64,000 nucleotides of DNA from Bacteroidales bacterium (GCA_015061165.1 SUXC01000001.1:186001-250000), one strand, 5' to 3'. Positions 1 through 8,563 are shown, numbered from the stretch's first letter. Translations and numbers: made by a program. Notes: generated from the letters alone by a model not told the origin.

Positions 1-554
1 ACGTGATAGGCTATTTCTCGGATTGGGTGACAATGACCCAAGGATATTCGTCGAATATTATTCTCTTTGACCAAGAATACTATCCTGATTATGTATATAT
101 TTGCCAAAACAGCAATACAATGAAGGCCATTACTGAGGGTGGGGTGTTCAATGCACGTGCGTTTACTGAGGAGGATACGTTGGCATTGATTATCAGTGCG
201 ATAGATGGCTCTTTTCAAGAGATAGCTACCACCGTTTATTACTTAGCTGTGGATGGAGAGAAGAACAATGGTTGGGTGAAAGTGCCTTTGAACGCTTTGG
301 GTAAAACGGCGGGGTTGAGTTTCCGCATGACTACTACCGATATGGGGCAGTTTGGTATGAATACGCCGATGTATTTTGCGTTGGATGCGCTGACGGTGAA
401 TACAGAGTCTATCGCCAATAGCCTATATCCAATACCCAATAGCCCATTGCCAGAATCCAATTGCCAAAAGGTTATCCGCAATGGACAATTATTGCTCCTG
501 CGCGATGGAGTGTGCTATACAATGATGGGAGGTATTGTTAATTTTGAATTATGA
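1..554 (+). CDS. DUF4465-type secreted protein, 3' end only
   Basis: This is the C-terminal ~180 residues of a protein that begins before the window; the GTG near base 3 is only the first possible start in frame. The block with DTLALIISAIDG, then NNGWVKVPLNALGK and GMNTPMYFALDAL, matches the end of the DUF4465 fold, a beta-sandwich domain of secreted Bacteroidota proteins with unknown ligand. The last ~30 residues (KVIRNGQLLLLRDG and on) form a tail nearly repeated at the end of the BspA-like protein at 37316-39520, so it is probably a sorting or anchoring signal (inference). The stretch YPIPNSPLPESN before the tail looks like an inserted repeat (413-467). Function unknown. Confidence 0.75.
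   Translation, partial: VIGYFSDWVTMTQGYSSNIILFDQEYYPDYVYICQNSNTMKAITEGGVFNARAFTEEDTLALIISAIDGSFQEIATTVYYLAVDGEKNNGWVKVPLNALGKTAGLSFRMTTTDMGQFGMNTPMYFALDALTVNTESIANSLYPIPNSPLPESNCQKVIRNGQLLLLRDGVCYTMMGGIVNFEL
413..467. repeat. In-frame CCAAT-rich iterated insert in the DUF4465 gene
   Basis: The DNA reads as iterated ccaata/cccaat phrases and encodes YPIPNSPLPESN. Similar DNA and peptides occur inside several unrelated genes of the window. Confidence 0.5.
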
Positions 555-608
555 ATTATGAATTTTGAATTCGGAATTTTGAATTCGGAATTTGATTAGC
601 TATGTAAT

Positions 609-645
609 GCCATTTGTGTTTTGGACATAAGTGGCGATTTTCTTT
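609..645 (+). terminator. Hairpin terminator, TTTGTG family copy 1
   Basis: The inverted repeat gccatttgtg / cataagtggc has a short TTTTGGA-type loop and is followed by attttctttt. It lies ~55 bp after the DUF4465 stop. Two more copies of this hairpin lie at 912-954 and 36399-36434. Confidence 0.7.
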
Positions 646-685
646 TCTCTAAACATTAAACAGTAGTGCACTTACGGGGTTCCCG

Positions 686-706
686 AAAACGCTCTCGTAG
701 CGTTTT
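686..706. repeat. Perfect 8-bp hairpin in a 466-bp intergenic region
   Basis: AAAACGCT and AGCGTTTT pair around a 5-nt loop, and flanking CCC/GGG can extend the stem. It lies in the gap at 555-1020, which otherwise holds an AT-rich iterated tract (545-596, gaattatgaattttgaatt-like), two related terminators and one promoter. I see no gene in this gap. Confidence 0.5.
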
Positions 707-911
707 GGGGTGTTAGTAGCGCGTTCACTAAACAAAATTCCATTCAGAAGAGCAGTGGGGATTTTTTGTAAAAAGTAGCAATTATTAAGATTCGTTTCCT
801 TTTCGTTTCTTGATCCGTTGCCCAATTTCACCGAGAGACAACCCTGAGAACTCCGAGAGAACTCCCCGAGACCGCCCAAACGAAAAAAGTGCGTTTTGTT
901 AAGATTGCGAC

Positions 912-954
912 AAAATCGCCAGTTGTGTTTTCGGACACAAATGGCGATTTTTTT
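912..954 (+). terminator. Hairpin terminator, TTTGTG family copy 2
   Basis: A long stem, aaaatcgcca-ttgtg with cacaa-tggcgatttt, is followed by a T run. It is the strongest of three related hairpins. It lies just before the promoter of the gene at 1021, so it insulates that gene from upstream transcription. Confidence 0.75.
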
Positions 955-964
955 GTGCAATATC

Positions 965-995
965 TTGCGTATATCATAAAAATATAGTACCTTTG
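965..995 (+). promoter_or_regulatory. Bacteroidota promoter for the PEGA/FISUMP pair
   Basis: TTG at 965-967, a 20-nt spacer, then TACCTTTG at 988-995. The start codon follows 25 nt later. Confidence 0.8.
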
Positions 996-1020
996 CAAAT
1001 TAAAATTCATAAATAGGAAT

Positions 1021-2493
1021 ATGAGAAAGATAAGATTATTACTAACACTCTTGTGCCTTTGGGTGGGACTGCTGCCCGCATTAGCGCAGTCGGTAACGAT
1101 AGTTAAGGAGATGCAAAAAAATCCTTATGCCAACGTCTTGGTCATGTACAAGAATGACTTTGGTAGTTTCGAGAAGCCTGATATGAGTATTACGTTTCCA
1201 TACGCGCTTATTCGTATGCAGTTGGAGGGTAATGCTCACGAGGTAAAGGCTGCCAAAGAGCGATTGACTTTGGACATGGGGCAGCTGACGGGTGTAGAGG
1301 CACGGGTTACTACCTACTCGAACCAGATACTATTCTTGCTGCGTGCTCCCCGCCATCCGATGATTTACATAGACGGTGGCGATGGCTGCGATCAGGTGCT
1401 ACTGAGCAATATGCAGCAGTTACAGCCTAATTGCTTGTATGATTGTACGGTAAGGTTTAGAGCAGAGAGGTCTATTGATGCAACAATTGATACTGTATTT
1501 GTAAATGCAGAATCACAAATCCATGAACTCCGTTTGCAAGTTGAGCCTGCGGATGCAAAGGTGGAAATAGTTATGCTCAATGGCATAAAACAAGAATGTA
1601 GTGTGGTAGATGGTGTAGCAGAACTGAAATTAGAAGAGGGAGAGTATCGCTATACAATCTCTGCGGAACACTACTATCCACAAGAGGGTGTGCTGTCTGT
1701 TCCTACTACTTCTACTGATATTGTCCTTTCACTTACTCCTAAAGTAGGTTGGTTGAGCATAACAAGTGATAGCACCGATTTAACAGATTTATCGGTTGAA
1801 GTGTTGCGTATGGTAGAGCCTGCGAATGGCAAGAAAATGACCAAAAAGGAAGTTAAACAAAACACTTCTATCCATTCTTTGCCTTTGCAACCTCTTTTAT
1901 GCGATACGGGTATCTATCAGTTACATATTGAAAAAAAGAAATACTTTGATTATAACCGCACAATCTCAATTAATGAGGGAGATAACATAGTCCTTTCTCC
2001 CAAGATGCGCCCGCATATTATGAACACGTTTATACTCGCAGAAGCAGGTGTAGCATTGAATCCCGAATGGGGAGTAGGATTGATGTTCGGACAAATGTAT
2101 GACGGTGTAGGTTGGTATGTGAAAGGTCGTTCGAATTGGAATATCCCGAAGAAGGACGAATCTGGAGGAAAAGATTTCAATACTACCAAAGAGACTACAT
2201 CATTGGAATGGATCGTAGATGCGGGTATGGTGATAGACTTTCTAATGAAGAAGGAGAAGAAAGATAAAGATAATTTCTTAGGTTTGTATTGTGGCGCTGG
2301 CTATGGTAGTCGTGAGCGGTATTGGCTGAATGAATTCAAGTACGGTGTAATTTACCCTGCTAACTCGTATAAGGGTGTTAGTACTAATATAGGTATGATA
2401 GGTAGTTGGCATGGGATGACATTTATGGCAGGTGTGAATACATTGGCTTTTAAGTATATGGAAGTGGAAATAGGTTTAGGTTATACATTCTAA
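1021..2493 (+). CDS. Secreted PEGA-like protein with outer-membrane-type C-terminus
   Basis: 490 residues. Residues 1-23 are a signal peptide (MRKIRLLLTLLCLWVGLLPA, then LAQ). Residues ~165-330 resemble PEGA domains (VEPADAKVEIVMLNG, EGEYRYTISAEHYYPQEG), which usually display surface structures. From ~335 the sequence alternates polar and aromatic residues and ends EVEIGLGYTF, with a terminal Phe, as expected of an outer-membrane beta-barrel or barrel-like fold. The next gene starts 22 bp downstream and encodes a lipoprotein with a lectin-like fold, so the two are probably co-transcribed and may work together at the surface. No enzymatic motif is visible; the exact role is unknown. Confidence 0.75.
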   Translation: MRKIRLLLTLLCLWVGLLPALAQSVTIVKEMQKNPYANVLVMYKNDFGSFEKPDMSITFPYALIRMQLEGNAHEVKAAKERLTLDMGQLTGVEARVTTYSNQILFLLRAPRHPMIYIDGGDGCDQVLLSNMQQLQPNCLYDCTVRFRAERSIDATIDTVFVNAESQIHELRLQVEPADAKVEIVMLNGIKQECSVVDGVAELKLEEGEYRYTISAEHYYPQEGVLSVPTTSTDIVLSLTPKVGWLSITSDSTDLTDLSVEVLRMVEPANGKKMTKKEVKQNTSIHSLPLQPLLCDTGIYQLHIEKKKYFDYNRTISINEGDNIVLSPKMRPHIMNTFILAEAGVALNPEWGVGLMFGQMYDGVGWYVKGRSNWNIPKKDESGGKDFNTTKETTSLEWIVDAGMVIDFLMKKEKKDKDNFLGLYCGAGYGSRERYWLNEFKYGVIYPANSYKGVSTNIGMIGSWHGMTFMAGVNTLAFKYMEVEIGLGYTF

Positions 2494-2515
2494 AACTTGT
2501 AAAGTAGTGAGAATT

Positions 2516-3133
2516 ATGAAAAAAAGTATTATTGGCAAAGTATCAATCATCTGTATTGTTTTGTGTTTATCTTTTTCGTGTGAGAGAGAGAGTGAGATTG
2601 TTTTTTCTCCAGCAGGTGTGCCAGTCGATTTGGGTTTGAGTGTAAAGTGGGCAAGTTGTAATGTAGGTGCAAATAGTCCAGAGGGTTATGGAGATTATTT
2701 TGCATGGGGTGAGGTAATTCCGAAAAATAAATTTTCTTATGCAGGTTATTTATACAGAGATAATCCAAAGATTCTTCCCCCTCATGCAGATGCTGCGACA
2801 GTAAATTGGGGCGGTGCATGGCGTATGCCAACGGATGCGGAACTGACCGAACTTCGTGAACAATGTACTTGGACATGGACAAGTCAGAACGGAGTAAACG
2901 GTTACAAAGTGACCAGCAAGAGCAACGGCAATAGTATCTTCCTTCCAGCAGCGGGCTACCGCCACGATAGTTCGTTCGACGGCGCAGGCTGGCACGGCGA
3001 TTACTGGTCGAGTTCGCACAACGCGGGCCGCCCGAACTGCGCGTGGGGCGTGTACTTCGATTCAGGCAGCGTTGACAGGGACTACTACGGCTACCGCTAC
3101 TACGGGCTATCCGTGCGTCCAGTCTGCCCGTAG
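2516..3133 (+). CDS. FISUMP-domain lipoprotein; candidate DGR target
   Basis: 205 residues from the ATG at 2516; an in-frame GTG at 2507 is less likely. The lipobox LSFSC puts the lipidated Cys at residue 22, and the acidic CERESE that follows resembles Bacteroidota surface-export signals. The rest is the FISUMP / Fibrobacter major paralogous domain, which has a C-type-lectin-like fold: VDLGLSVKWASCNVG, YGDYFAWGE, WGGAWRMPTDAELTELRE, SIFLPAAGYR, YWSSS, and a terminal LSVRPVCP. The last ~50 codons are GC-rich, nearly all end in C, and at tolerant positions encode H, G, D, Y, N, R, C or S. That is what A-specific mutagenesis of AAC codons would leave. The partner at 1021 is a likely surface scaffold. 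Confidence 0.8.
   Translation: MKKSIIGKVSIICIVLCLSFSCERESEIVFSPAGVPVDLGLSVKWASCNVGANSPEGYGDYFAWGEVIPKNKFSYAGYLYRDNPKILPPHADAATVNWGGAWRMPTDAELTELREQCTWTWTSQNGVNGYKVTSKSNGNSIFLPAAGYRHDSSFDGAGWHGDYWSSSHNAGRPNCAWGVYFDSGSVDRDYYGYRYYGLSVRPVCP
2955..3130 (+). other. Putative diversity-generating retroelement variable region
   Basis: From GGC TAC CGC CAC GAT to the stop, many codons have the form NNC (cac, ggc, gac, tac, cgc, aac, tgc, agc) and alternate with fixed codons for YWSSS, VYF and LSVRPV. This matches the usual VR layout at the 3' end of a lectin-fold gene. No template repeat or reverse transcriptase is in the window, so the call rests on pattern only. Confidence 0.5.
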
Positions 3134-3163
3134 AATTTTATCCTCTTGTTCACTCCCTTTACA

Positions 3164-3202
3164 TCACCCTGCAAGTCACCAGATTTGCGGGGTGAGTTTT
3201 TT
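3164..3202 (+). terminator. Terminator after the FISUMP lipoprotein
   Basis: TCACCCTGCAA (3164-3174) pairs with TTGCGGGGTGA (3185-3195), with one T-G wobble, and is followed by a run of T. DGR targets often have a hairpin just past the variable region, so this could serve two roles (inference). Confidence 0.7.
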
Positions 3203-3564
3203 ATATCATTCTTCATGCTCGTATTCAAACACTCCTTCGGCAAGGGTTCGGTATCCCTTCGGGAAATGGGGGAGGCTCGGCGGGAAATCGCCGAGGTCAG
3301 AAAAGGTCGTTTGAGGGAGGCTATCCACCGCTTATCCACCCGATAAAGCCCCCTCTAAACAGAGGAATCCTACTTGACACTTCTGACGGAAAAACAGGCA
3401 AACTTCTGACGGAACAACAGGCAAACTTTTGATGGGAACACAAGCAAACTACGGGGAAAGTATTGGACAGTATTGGAGTGATAACGGAGTGGTAACGGGT
3501 AAGACTGCTGGAAGATGAGATAAAATGTGCTACCGAAGGTGTCGTGATGGGCAATAGTGAACTT
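3203..3564. other. Intergenic region with hairpin and 23-bp repeats
   Basis: No credible gene. A perfect CTCGGCG/CGCCGAG hairpin lies at 3276-3295, a palindromic CCCCCTCTAAACAGAGG-like tract at ~3350, and three 23-bp tandem units at 3380-3448. Confidence 0.5.
3380..3448. repeat. 23-bp tandem repeat, 3 units
   Basis: Three consecutive units start cttctgacgg, cttctgacgg and cttttgatgg and each ends in gcaaa. The third is the most diverged. Confidence 0.75.
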
Positions 3565-4968
3565 TTACCGTTTCTCCAGTAATACCACATTCTCTACGTG
3601 GTGGGTGTGGGGGAACATGTCCACAGGTTGCACCTTTACGACACGGTACTTGCTATCCAACATATTCAAATCGCGTGCTTGCGTGGCAGGGTTGCAACTC
3701 ACATACACAATACGCTTTGGTTCGGCAAAGAGAATCGTATTAATCACATCCTCGTGCATGCCAGCGCGTGGTGGGTCGGTGATAATCACATCAGGACGAC
3801 CATACTGCGCGATAAAGTCCTCATTCAAAATGTCCTTCATATCGCCAGCGAAGAAAAGCGTATTATCCAAGTGATTAATATTCGCATTCACTTTGGCATC
3901 CTCAATCGCCTCTGGCACATACTCAATGCCAATCACTTGACGCGCTTGGTGCGCTACGAAATTGGCAATCGTACCCGTACCTGTATAAAGGTCAAACACC
4001 AATTCGTTGCCCGTCAGCCCTGCAAACTCGCGCGCTACCTTATACAGTTCGTATGCCTGCAAGGTGTTAGTCTGGTAGAAAGATTTAGGACCTACCTTAA
4101 ACTGCAAGTTCTCCATCTGCTCCATGATATGGTCTTGACCGTGGAAGACATGCACCTCTTGGTCGCCAATCGTATCATTAAACTTGCGATTGACGACATA
4201 CAACAAACTGATAATCTCAGGGAAGCTATCGCGGATATACTCCATCAGGCGCATATCGGGTTCATCTGCCCAAACGACAATGAGCATAATCTCGCCTTTG
4301 TGGTTCGAACGCAAGATAAGGGTACGCAGTTGTCCCTCGTGCGCGTGTCCATTATAAAAGGTAATACCTAACGAGCGCGCGTACTCGCGTATGCCGTTGC
4401 GTATGCGATTGTTGATGTCGGGCATGAGGTGACACTCGGTGATGTCCAACACTTTGTCAAAGCAATTGGGGATATGGAAACCGAGCCCGTGGGTGTTGTC
4501 CACGTTCTCCAGTCCGCCTGCGGCACGGATAGTATCCCAACTGAGCCATTTGCGGTCGGAGAAAGTGAACTCCAACTTGTTGCGGTATTCATAAATCTCC
4601 TTGCTGCCGAGGATAGGGGAGATCTCTGGCAACTCAATCTTACCAATACGGGTGAGGTTATCGAGAATCTGCTGCTGCTTGTGGCGCAGTTGCTCCTCGT
4701 ATGGGAGGATCTGCCACTTGCAACCACCGCACTCGCCATAGTGTTTGCATACAGGTTCGCAACGGGTGGGAGATGGGGTCACGATACGCTCTACGCGACC
4801 CTCCATGAAGGAGTGCTTTTTGCGGGTTACTTGTATATCCACAATATCGCCAGGCACGCAGTATGGCACAAACAGCACCATATCGTCCACGCGAGTGATG
4901 GCTTTGCCTTCGGCAGCAATGCCTGTAATCTCAATGTTTTGCAGTAATGGTAAGTTCTTTTTCTTCAT
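3565..4968 (-). CDS. rlmD: 23S rRNA (uracil-5-)-methyltransferase RlmD/RumA family
   Basis: 467 residues, close to the family norm. An N-terminal TRAM domain (~9-65) is followed by the iron-sulfur cysteines C70/C74, C80 and C83 (CKHYGECGGCKW). The SAM site LVFDLYTGTGTIANFVA and DPPRAGMHEDVI follow, then the catalytic C425 in YVSCNPATQARD and the base Glu in HHVEN. The family transfers methyl from SAM to C5 of a uracil in 23S rRNA. Members in Bacteroidota can modify one or both of U747/U1939, so the exact site is not decided here. It starts 1 bp after the stop of the amidase-like gene (4970-7909) and is probably translated from the same message. Confidence 0.9.
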   Translation of the reverse strand: MKKKNLPLLQNIEITGIAAEGKAITRVDDMVLFVPYCVPGDIVDIQVTRKKHSFMEGRVERIVTPSPTRCEPVCKHYGECGGCKWQILPYEEQLRHKQQQILDNLTRIGKIELPEISPILGSKEIYEYRNKLEFTFSDRKWLSWDTIRAAGGLENVDNTHGLGFHIPNCFDKVLDITECHLMPDINNRIRNGIREYARSLGITFYNGHAHEGQLRTLILRSNHKGEIMLIVVWADEPDMRLMEYIRDSFPEIISLLYVVNRKFNDTIGDQEVHVFHGQDHIMEQMENLQFKVGPKSFYQTNTLQAYELYKVAREFAGLTGNELVFDLYTGTGTIANFVAHQARQVIGIEYVPEAIEDAKVNANINHLDNTLFFAGDMKDILNEDFIAQYGRPDVIITDPPRAGMHEDVINTILFAEPKRIVYVSCNPATQARDLNMLDSKYRVVKVQPVDMFPHTHHVENVVLLEKR

Positions 4969-4969
4969 A

Positions 4970-7909
4970 TTATTTCATCAGCCAATTGATACTTTGTTGG
5001 TAGAGGGTGGTGAAGTCGTATGCACTCTCGAGCATGAAACTCCAGCAGAGTGTTTTGGCACCACCTGCCTCAGATGCATCATAACCAATAGCAGCACCCA
5101 CATTAGTCTCTGGGAAACGCGCTACAATCATACCACCTTCCTCAGGATGAATACCATCCGCGTTCTCAGTGTGAATCACTGTCTCGTTAGGTTCAGTACG
5201 GAACGTATAATTGCCTTGTGGCAATTGGCGTTCAATACGCACCTTACCCGTCAGGGCAGCTTGCTCGCAACGGAAACTATAGTGCAACTGATTCTTGGTG
5301 AAGGCAGCATCCTGTTTGCCCTGCATGTCGCTGGCGATATGTGCGCCAGAGAGCAAGAGGCGACCACCATGTTGCAAGTAGTGGGTAAGCGCAAGTTGCA
5401 AATGAGCAGGCATACAATGGAACGAAGTGTCGTTGCCCATAATGACGGTCTTTTGCTTACCAAGAATCACATCCACAGCGTCATAATCAGCTATGCTATC
5501 CACAGCAGCCACGCTGGTGCTGACATACGAATAGCCCATCTCAGCCAATGCGCGACCGTGCATAGCAGGATAGTCGTAGGTGTTGCCCACTGTAGGGTGG
5601 TCCATATGGTCGCAATGGCACATACCCCAACCGCAGTTGTCGTCGGTCTTCCACTCGTTGCGACTATCAAAGTCATATACCTCACCAATATAGTTCACAC
5701 CCTTGCCGTATGGTACAGCATGGTGGTACGGACGGATACCGCCATAGATGCTATCTTGCCACCAATCTGGACCACTCACGCGTGTGAAACCATTGATAAT
5801 CAGCACTTGTCCTTTCTCCTCTGGTGCCACATATGCAGACAGTGTCTCGCTCGGGAAACTGATACCACCTGCGTTGCCCGCTGCCACGCGAATATCGTAG
5901 CGAGTGCCTTTGTCTGGAGTGAAGGTATATTCGTTGGTTGCCACGCGCACGCCGTTGTCCCAATCGCCATCGTTATGGCGGGTATAGACAATATAATAAG
6001 TAGGTGTAGCAGTAGCTTCGAGAGGGTCGTTGGTTGGAGCCCAAGTTACCTTAATGGACTTGGTATCGGGAGTCGTGAGTCCCGACTCCATACGCATAGC
6101 CATGCTATTTACTGGCAATGGTTGTACCACATACTCTGTGCCATATTGTTCGTGCATGAAACGCAAGAATGATTTGTACATGGCGCGTGAGATAGTGAAG
6201 CGTACACGTGGGTCAAGACCGTACTTCATATCTGTAGGGTTCTGGTGCGACAGCAATTCCAGCAACACAGCAGGCACTTTAGGGTGGCGTGCCTCAGCGT
6301 AGGAAGAGTTGTTGAGTTGGCGACGTGTCCATTCAGGCGCATAGATAGCGCGCATGTCCTCTACAATCTGCGTTTGCATATAGTCCGCCAAGTCACGAGC
6401 TGTGATACGACTCTTGCCTGTAGGGAAGTTCTTGTTCTTATCATCATCGTAGTCTTTGTAAATGATGAGTGTACCTACCACCTCATCGCGGATACCTGCA
6501 TCGGTATGGAAAGCGAGGCTGGCATGGAGCGGAATACCCAATCCTGGTTCGTTAGGGTTGGCAGCACTACCACCTGCAAGATAGTTCACCCAGATACCAC
6601 GAGAAGCGTAGTCATCCACATAATCGTTCTTGCTATCAGTATAGTTGTAGATACTATCTGGAATACCCGAATACTGCATCCAATAGCGGGCTGCCTCAAT
6701 ATAGCGTGGCAAGCCACTGGTAACAGCATTGGCTTGATTAGCAATGAGTTCAGCACTGTCAATCATAACAGCATCACCTTCTGGCAGGTCTTTGGACGAA
6801 GGTACGTTCTCAAAGCTATCGGGTTGTTTGTAGCGTGCCACAGAACCCATACCGCCACCAAACTTCACGGCGTCGGTAGTTACTACCTCTTTGCCATTAG
6901 CCACAGCAGCCACACTCACGTAGTTGTTGGCTTGGTCATTATCAAAAGCGAAATTGCCAAGATATACCCATGTGCCACCACCCATCTTCTGATTGACAGA
7001 GAAAGTGGTCTTTTGACCTTTGTGCATCACGGTGTATTGCGCTTTGCTGGTGCTATTAGGCAGGGTATGATAGCTGACATATACAGCGTATTCACCTTCT
7101 GGCAAGGATGGTGTATATTTCATTTCGCCTTTGGCTTTGTTGCCCATTGCCTCGGTGGCATAGGTGCCAAAAGTGAAAGGATTCTCGCCTTCTAATAGGG
7201 GTTTATCGGGTGTAGCCCAACCTGCGCCTTGTCCCATAGTCCATTGACCATTGCTCATGGCTTGTGGATTATCCACAATCTCCTCATGCGCTTGGGTATC
7301 GCGTTCGCGAGGTTGTACTACTACTGCACCTGCGTTCTCGAGCATAGGTACGAGGAATGGCATCGTGTAGCTTGTGGTGTATAGGTCTTCTACGGTAGTC
7401 CATACCTTGGCACGTTGCCAACGCCATGACTCGGTAGGTTGGTGGAAATACTGTCCGTGGCTGCCCCACAAAGCAATATGCTTGCCGTCCAAACCCTGTT
7501 TGGCAGAGTAGGGGCGCGAGGTGTTGGTTACCCATTGCGTGGTGGCAGGTAGGGTGTATCGAACATTCTTGGCACGGTGGCGATAGAGCGATGTTACCAA
7601 CTCGCCAATCTCGTAGCCATCGGTGTAGATAGTTACCTTACCTTGGTTATTGCCCAACACCATTTGGCTGACCAACAAACGCAAGTTGCGCACATCGTTA
7701 TCGCTGAGCGATACGACGCTCAGTGCCTTGTTGGTGTAAACGGTTACAAACTGATTTTTCACACGGATGTTGCTGACCCTTACTGATTCAGCGAATGCGC
7801 GCTCATGTACGAACGCGGTGAGGGTATCCGCCAATGCTTGTTTGTCGATAGCCATGGCTTGCAGACCTAAGCAGCATGCCACAAGAAGAGTGAAGATTTT
7901 GCTTTTCAT
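4970..7909 (-). CDS. Secreted amidase-like protein with golvesin and FnIII modules
   Basis: 979 residues with signal peptide 1-20 (QAMA cleavage). Region ~250-345 (YTVMHKGQKTTFSVNQ, GGGTWVYLGNF, DAVKFGGG) is a golvesin/xanthan-lyase-like carbohydrate-binding module. It interrupts an Amidase_3-like catalytic region that resumes with LHASLAFHTDAG (Zn-binding His) and PAVLLELLSHQN (catalytic Glu). An FnIII domain (TPTYYIVYTRHNDGDW) and a C-terminal Rossmann-like domain (GQVLIINGFTRVSGPDWW) follow. In Bacteroidota such proteins are labelled N-acetylmuramoyl-L-alanine amidase or xanthan lyase, so a cell-envelope hydrolase is likely but the substrate is uncertain. Two insert-like tracts lie at 6066-6090 and 7232-7260. 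It leads the rlmD operon. Confidence 0.75.
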   Translation of the reverse strand: MKSKIFTLLVACCLGLQAMAIDKQALADTLTAFVHERAFAESVRVSNIRVKNQFVTVYTNKALSVVSLSDNDVRNLRLLVSQMVLGNNQGKVTIYTDGYEIGELVTSLYRHRAKNVRYTLPATTQWVTNTSRPYSAKQGLDGKHIALWGSHGQYFHQPTESWRWQRAKVWTTVEDLYTTSYTMPFLVPMLENAGAVVVQPRERDTQAHEEIVDNPQAMSNGQWTMGQGAGWATPDKPLLEGENPFTFGTYATEAMGNKAKGEMKYTPSLPEGEYAVYVSYHTLPNSTSKAQYTVMHKGQKTTFSVNQKMGGGTWVYLGNFAFDNDQANNYVSVAAVANGKEVVTTDAVKFGGGMGSVARYKQPDSFENVPSSKDLPEGDAVMIDSAELIANQANAVTSGLPRYIEAARYWMQYSGIPDSIYNYTDSKNDYVDDYASRGIWVNYLAGGSAANPNEPGLGIPLHASLAFHTDAGIRDEVVGTLIIYKDYDDDKNKNFPTGKSRITARDLADYMQTQIVEDMRAIYAPEWTRRQLNNSSYAEARHPKVPAVLLELLSHQNPTDMKYGLDPRVRFTISRAMYKSFLRFMHEQYGTEYVVQPLPVNSMAMRMESGLTTPDTKSIKVTWAPTNDPLEATATPTYYIVYTRHNDGDWDNGVRVATNEYTFTPDKGTRYDIRVAAGNAGGISFPSETLSAYVAPEEKGQVLIINGFTRVSGPDWWQDSIYGGIRPYHHAVPYGKGVNYIGEVYDFDSRNEWKTDDNCGWGMCHCDHMDHPTVGNTYDYPAMHGRALAEMGYSYVSTSVAAVDSIADYDAVDVILGKQKTVIMGNDTSFHCMPAHLQLALTHYLQHGGRLLLSGAHIASDMQGKQDAAFTKNQLHYSFRCEQAALTGKVRIERQLPQGNYTFRTEPNETVIHTENADGIHPEEGGMIVARFPETNVGAAIGYDASEAGGAKTLCWSFMLESAYDFTTLYQQSINWLMK
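6066..6090. repeat. In-frame gagtcgtgagtcc-type palindromic insert
   Basis: GGGAGTCGTGAGTCCCGACTCC is built from iterated gagtc/gactc phrases and encodes MESGLTTPD at the start of the FnIII domain. The same phrase occurs in mutS2 (30651-30712) and at 54969-54993. Confidence 0.5.
7232..7260. repeat. In-frame CCATTG-type iterated insert
   Basis: tccattgaccattgctcatgg encodes MSNGQWTMGQ, a peptide foreign to the amidase fold and similar in style to the other ATTGG inserts. Confidence 0.4.
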
Positions 7910-7943
7910 ATTGTATTGTATTTAGTTATGTCAAAATAGCGTG

Positions 7944-7974
7944 CAAAGTTAGTGAAAAAAATGTATATACGCAA
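7944..7974 (-). promoter_or_regulatory. Promoter for the amidase-rlmD operon
   Basis: On the minus strand TTG (7972-7974), a 20-nt spacer and TAACTTTG (7951-7944) precede the start codon by ~35 nt. Confidence 0.75.
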
Positions 7975-8011
7975 GCAAATAGAACTAAAAAATTAAAAAG
8001 ATATAATATAT

Positions 8012-8042
8012 TTGCGTATGTCAAATATTTTTACTATCTTTG
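8012..8042 (+). promoter_or_regulatory. Promoter for the cdd operon
   Basis: TTG at 8012-8014, a 20-nt spacer and TATCTTTG at 8035-8042, 38 nt before the cdd start. Confidence 0.75.
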
Positions 8043-8080
8043 CGCACTATTTTGGGTAAAAATGCCAAAGTGGCTCGATT

Positions 8081-8563
8081 ATGAAAGAATTGACATTACA
8101 AACAAAAGTGACCGCGTGTGCAGTAGAGGAGATGAATCCCTCTATGCGCGAACTTGTGGAGAAAGCCAAAGCAATGACACAAAAAGCCTACTGCCCCTAT
8201 TCGCATTTTCATGTGGGAGCAGCAGCGCGATTGGCTGATGGTCAGATAATTACGGGTAGTAATCAAGAGAATGCAGCCTATCCCAGTGGACTGTGTGCCG
8301 AGCGTACTACGCTATTCGCTGCTAATGCTAACTATCCACAAACTCGTGTGGAGGCGTTGGCAATTGCGTGCTACACCAACGGACATTTTACGAAAGATGC
8401 TGCCAGCCCTTGCGGTGCATGCCGACAAGTAATGTTGGAGACAGAACACCGATTTGGCAAACCAATGCAAGTGGTATTGTATGGGGAAGATATGTGCTAT
8501 ATTTTTGACTCAGCAGCCGATTTGCTACCAATGAATTTTGTTGCTGAAAATTTGTTAGGGTGA
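8081..8563 (+). CDS. cdd: Cytidine deaminase
   Basis: 160 residues, typical of the small tetrameric cytidine deaminases that convert cytidine and deoxycytidine to uridine forms in pyrimidine salvage. The zinc site is complete: C-A-E in PSGLCAERTT supplies one Cys ligand and the catalytic Glu, and PCGACRQV supplies the other two Cys. The substrate-binding N-E-N type segment appears as GSNQENAAYP. It is the first gene of a run (cdd, LptF/G permease, ribBA, secreted protein), and its TGA overlaps the GTG start of the next gene. Confidence 0.93.
   Translation: MKELTLQTKVTACAVEEMNPSMRELVEKAKAMTQKAYCPYSHFHVGAAARLADGQIITGSNQENAAYPSGLCAERTTLFAANANYPQTRVEALAIACYTNGHFTKDAASPCGACRQVMLETEHRFGKPMQVVLYGEDMCYIFDSAADLLPMNFVAENLLG

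Noticed and set aside
555..1020. Possible small genes on the minus strand (649-1010)
   Set aside because: The frames cross terminator hairpins and lack homology or ribosome binding sites.
3598..4371. 257-codon frame antisense to rlmD
   Set aside because: rlmD has all its catalytic motifs on the minus strand.
4745..6172. 475-codon plus-strand frame over rlmD and the amidase gene
   Set aside because: It crosses two well-supported minus-strand genes and has no recognisable motif.
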